Source: Prevotella sp. UBA4376 (GTDB lineage: Bacteria > Bacteroidota > Bacteroidia > Bacteroidales > Bacteroidaceae). Taken from it: 5,397 nucleotides of DNA. The position numbers and the translations under genes are program-made. Numbering within the stretch: the stretch's first letter is position 1; each line of letters starts with the position of its first letter. The notes beneath the pieces were generated by a model. That model did not search any database. It saw nothing but the letters and a program-made list of their open reading frames with translations, and was not told where the DNA came from. Location: NCBI GenBank assembly GCA_002391185.1, contig DGRY01000107.1:1-5397 (forward strand), in the 5' to 3' direction. Positions 4,512-5,397 of the stretch are shown here, one piece after another.

Positions 4512-5397
4512 ATGTACAAACATCTGCTATCTATATTGCTGGCTCTGCTCTGCATCACAAGTGCAGCGGCTCAGTCGTTATCGTCCACGGGCAAGGGCTC
4601 ACAGGGCGCGTCACGCCGTGTGCGACTGTACGGGTATGTGCTTGATGAGCAGAACAGAGGTATAGAGGCGTGCAACGTGTATTGGAAAGAGAGTGTTGCC
4701 ACCACTGCCGTCGGTACATCAACGAACAAGAACGGCTATTATGAATTGATAGTCGAAAGTCAAAAGTCGAAAGTCGAAAGTCAAGGGTCGAAAGTCGATA
4801 ATCAAGAGTCGATAGTCGAAAGTCAAAAGTCGAAAGTCGATAGTCAAAAGTCGAAAGACGAAAGCGGTCAACCGGATTCGGTGACGATCGTGTATTCGAT
4901 GTTAGGGTACGAGACGGTAGAGACACCCCTCCCACTCCCCTCACAAAAGGGTGGAAATACTATACAGGTGCTGAATATCAACATCATACTGCGCGAGTCG
5001 GGCGAACAGTTGGCAGAGGTGGAGGTAACGGGTATCCAGCGCCAGCAGGATATGATGGATCGTGTGGACGCCACGACTCGCCGTGTCATACCCGACATCA
5101 GCGGCGGAGGAATAGAGAGCCTGCTGATCACGTTTGCCGGCGTGAGTCAGACCAACGAGATGAGTAGCCAGTACAACGTGCGCGGCGGCAGTTTTGACGA
5201 GAACGCCGTGTATGTGAACGGCATTGAGATTCATCGCCCGCTGCTCGTACGTGCCGGACAACAGGAAGGACTGAGTTTTGTTAATCCCGAGATGGTGCAG
5301 AACGTACAGTTTAGTGCCGGAGGGTTCGATGCACGGTTCGGCGACAAGTCGTCCTCCGTACTGGATATACGTTACAAGCAGCCTACGGCTTTTGAGG
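4512..5397 (+). CDS. TonB-dependent outer-membrane receptor, N-terminal part (open at window end)
   Basis: The first 295 codons are visible, with no stop before the window ends. The product should be an outer-membrane active transporter energised by TonB; its substrate is unknown. Residues 1-20 are a signal peptide (MYKHLLSILLALLCITSAAA, cut before Q21). Residues about 37-160 form a carboxypeptidase-regulatory-like beta domain: RLYGYVLDEQNRGI, NKNGYYELIV, then after an insert SVTIVYSMLGYE and INIILRE. EVEVTG (169-174) leads to the plug domain (about 185-295), with VIPDISGGGIESLL, QYNVRGGSFDEN (220-231), VYVNGIEI and FSAGGFDARFGDKSSSVLDI. This plug pattern is typical of a TonB receptor group widespread in Bacteroidota. 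Full family members usually have 700-1,000 residues, so most of the barrel lies beyond the window. An in-frame ATG at 4494 would add six residues (MCEDRP) before the signal peptide; 4512 gives the proper signal sequence. Residues 81-117 are encoded by a heptanucleotide array inserted in a loop of the first domain. Confidence 0.92.
   Translation, partial: MYKHLLSILLALLCITSAAAQSLSSTGKGSQGASRRVRLYGYVLDEQNRGIEACNVYWKESVATTAVGTSTNKNGYYELIVESQKSKVESQGSKVDNQESIVESQKSKVDSQKSKDESGQPDSVTIVYSMLGYETVETPLPLPSQKGGNTIQVLNINIILRESGEQLAEVEVTGIQRQQDMMDRVDATTRRVIPDISGGGIESLLITFAGVSQTNEMSSQYNVRGGSFDENAVYVNGIEIHRPLLVRAGQQEGLSFVNPEMVQNVQFSAGGFDARFGDKSSSVLDIRYKQPTAFE
4752..4863 (+). repeat. Heptanucleotide tandem repeat, 16 units, inside the receptor frame
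   Basis: Sixteen consecutive 7-bp units read GTCGAAA, GTCAAAA, GTCGATA and close variants; exceptions include GTCAAGG (4780-4786), ATCAAGA (4801-4807) and a final GACGAAA. A degenerate unit (ATTGATA) precedes them. Three units make 21 bp, so the protein shows a 7-residue repeat: VESQKSK, VESQGSK, VDNQESI, VESQKSK, VDSQKSK, then DE (residues 81-117). The peptide is hydrophilic and low-complexity and lies between NGYYELIV and SVTIVYSMLGYE, where related domains have only a short turn. Both other plus-strand frames are closed inside the array: TAA at 4799 and TAG at 4841 in one, TAG at 4750 and 4813 in the other. Confidence 0.93.

Noticed and set aside
4058..4558. A 166-residue open frame on the minus strand across the spacer
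   Set aside because: It overlaps the end of the preceding gene, the receptor promoter and the signal-peptide coding region. Its translation is rich in Arg, Lys and Cys with no domain, so it looks like a chance frame.
4129..4665. A 178-residue plus-strand open frame over the spacer and the receptor start
   Set aside because: It reads through the promoter and the receptor signal peptide in another frame, and its Arg/Ser/Cys-rich translation has no recognisable feature.
4555..4944. A minus-strand open frame with repeated FRLSTFD-like peptides
   Set aside because: It is the reverse reading of the heptamer array inside the receptor gene. The repetition comes from the DNA repeat, not from a separate protein.

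Overview
The window looks like a piece of a Bacteroidales-type (phylum Bacteroidota) chromosome. The best evidence is a textbook Bacteroidota promoter (TTTG, 20 bp, TACCTTTG) at 4431-4462. It drives a gene whose product has the phylum-typical outer-membrane receptor architecture: signal peptide, carboxypeptidase-regulatory-like domain, then TonB plug. Start codons lack Shine-Dalgarno sequences and sit in AT-rich leaders, which also fits. The exact genus cannot be told from the sequence.

Layout. Positions 1-29 hold the probable tail of a terminator hairpin of a gene outside the window. Positions 30-242 hold three head-to-tail copies of a 71-bp AT-rich repeat that ends 18 bp before the first start codon. 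Positions 261-4092 hold four same-strand genes: (1) a 210-aa protein of unknown function whose C-terminal half resembles the MazF/PemK fold; (2) a 692-aa PIF1/RecD2-like superfamily 1B helicase with a long helical C-terminal extension; (3) a 171-aa membrane-anchored protein with a possible YbjN-like domain; (4) a 140-aa acidic protein with a coiled-coil start and no recognised family. Gaps of 40 and 48 bp join genes 1-2 and 3-4. The 93-bp gap between genes 2 and 3 may hold an internal promoter.

Positions 4093-4511 are a non-coding spacer with a strong hairpin, an 11-bp direct repeat and the promoter described above. From 4512 to the window end (open at the 3' side) is the first 295 codons of a TonB-dependent receptor. 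This gene is much richer in G+C than the four genes before it. Sample lines counted by hand give 35/60 at 5041-5100 and 23/60 at 1261-1320. The four-gene block may therefore have a different history.

Two repeat systems deserve most attention. One is the 71-bp array in front of the four-gene block, a candidate operator or iteron cluster. The other is an array of 16 heptanucleotides (GTCGAAA/GTCAAAA type) inside the receptor reading frame. Seven is not a multiple of three, so gain or loss of one unit would break the receptor frame, whereas three units encode exactly one 7-residue peptide repeat. How the four genes work together is not known. Nucleic-acid handling by the helicase plus a toxin-like fold and a membrane-anchored partner would be compatible with a defence, stress or mobile-element maintenance role, but that is inference.
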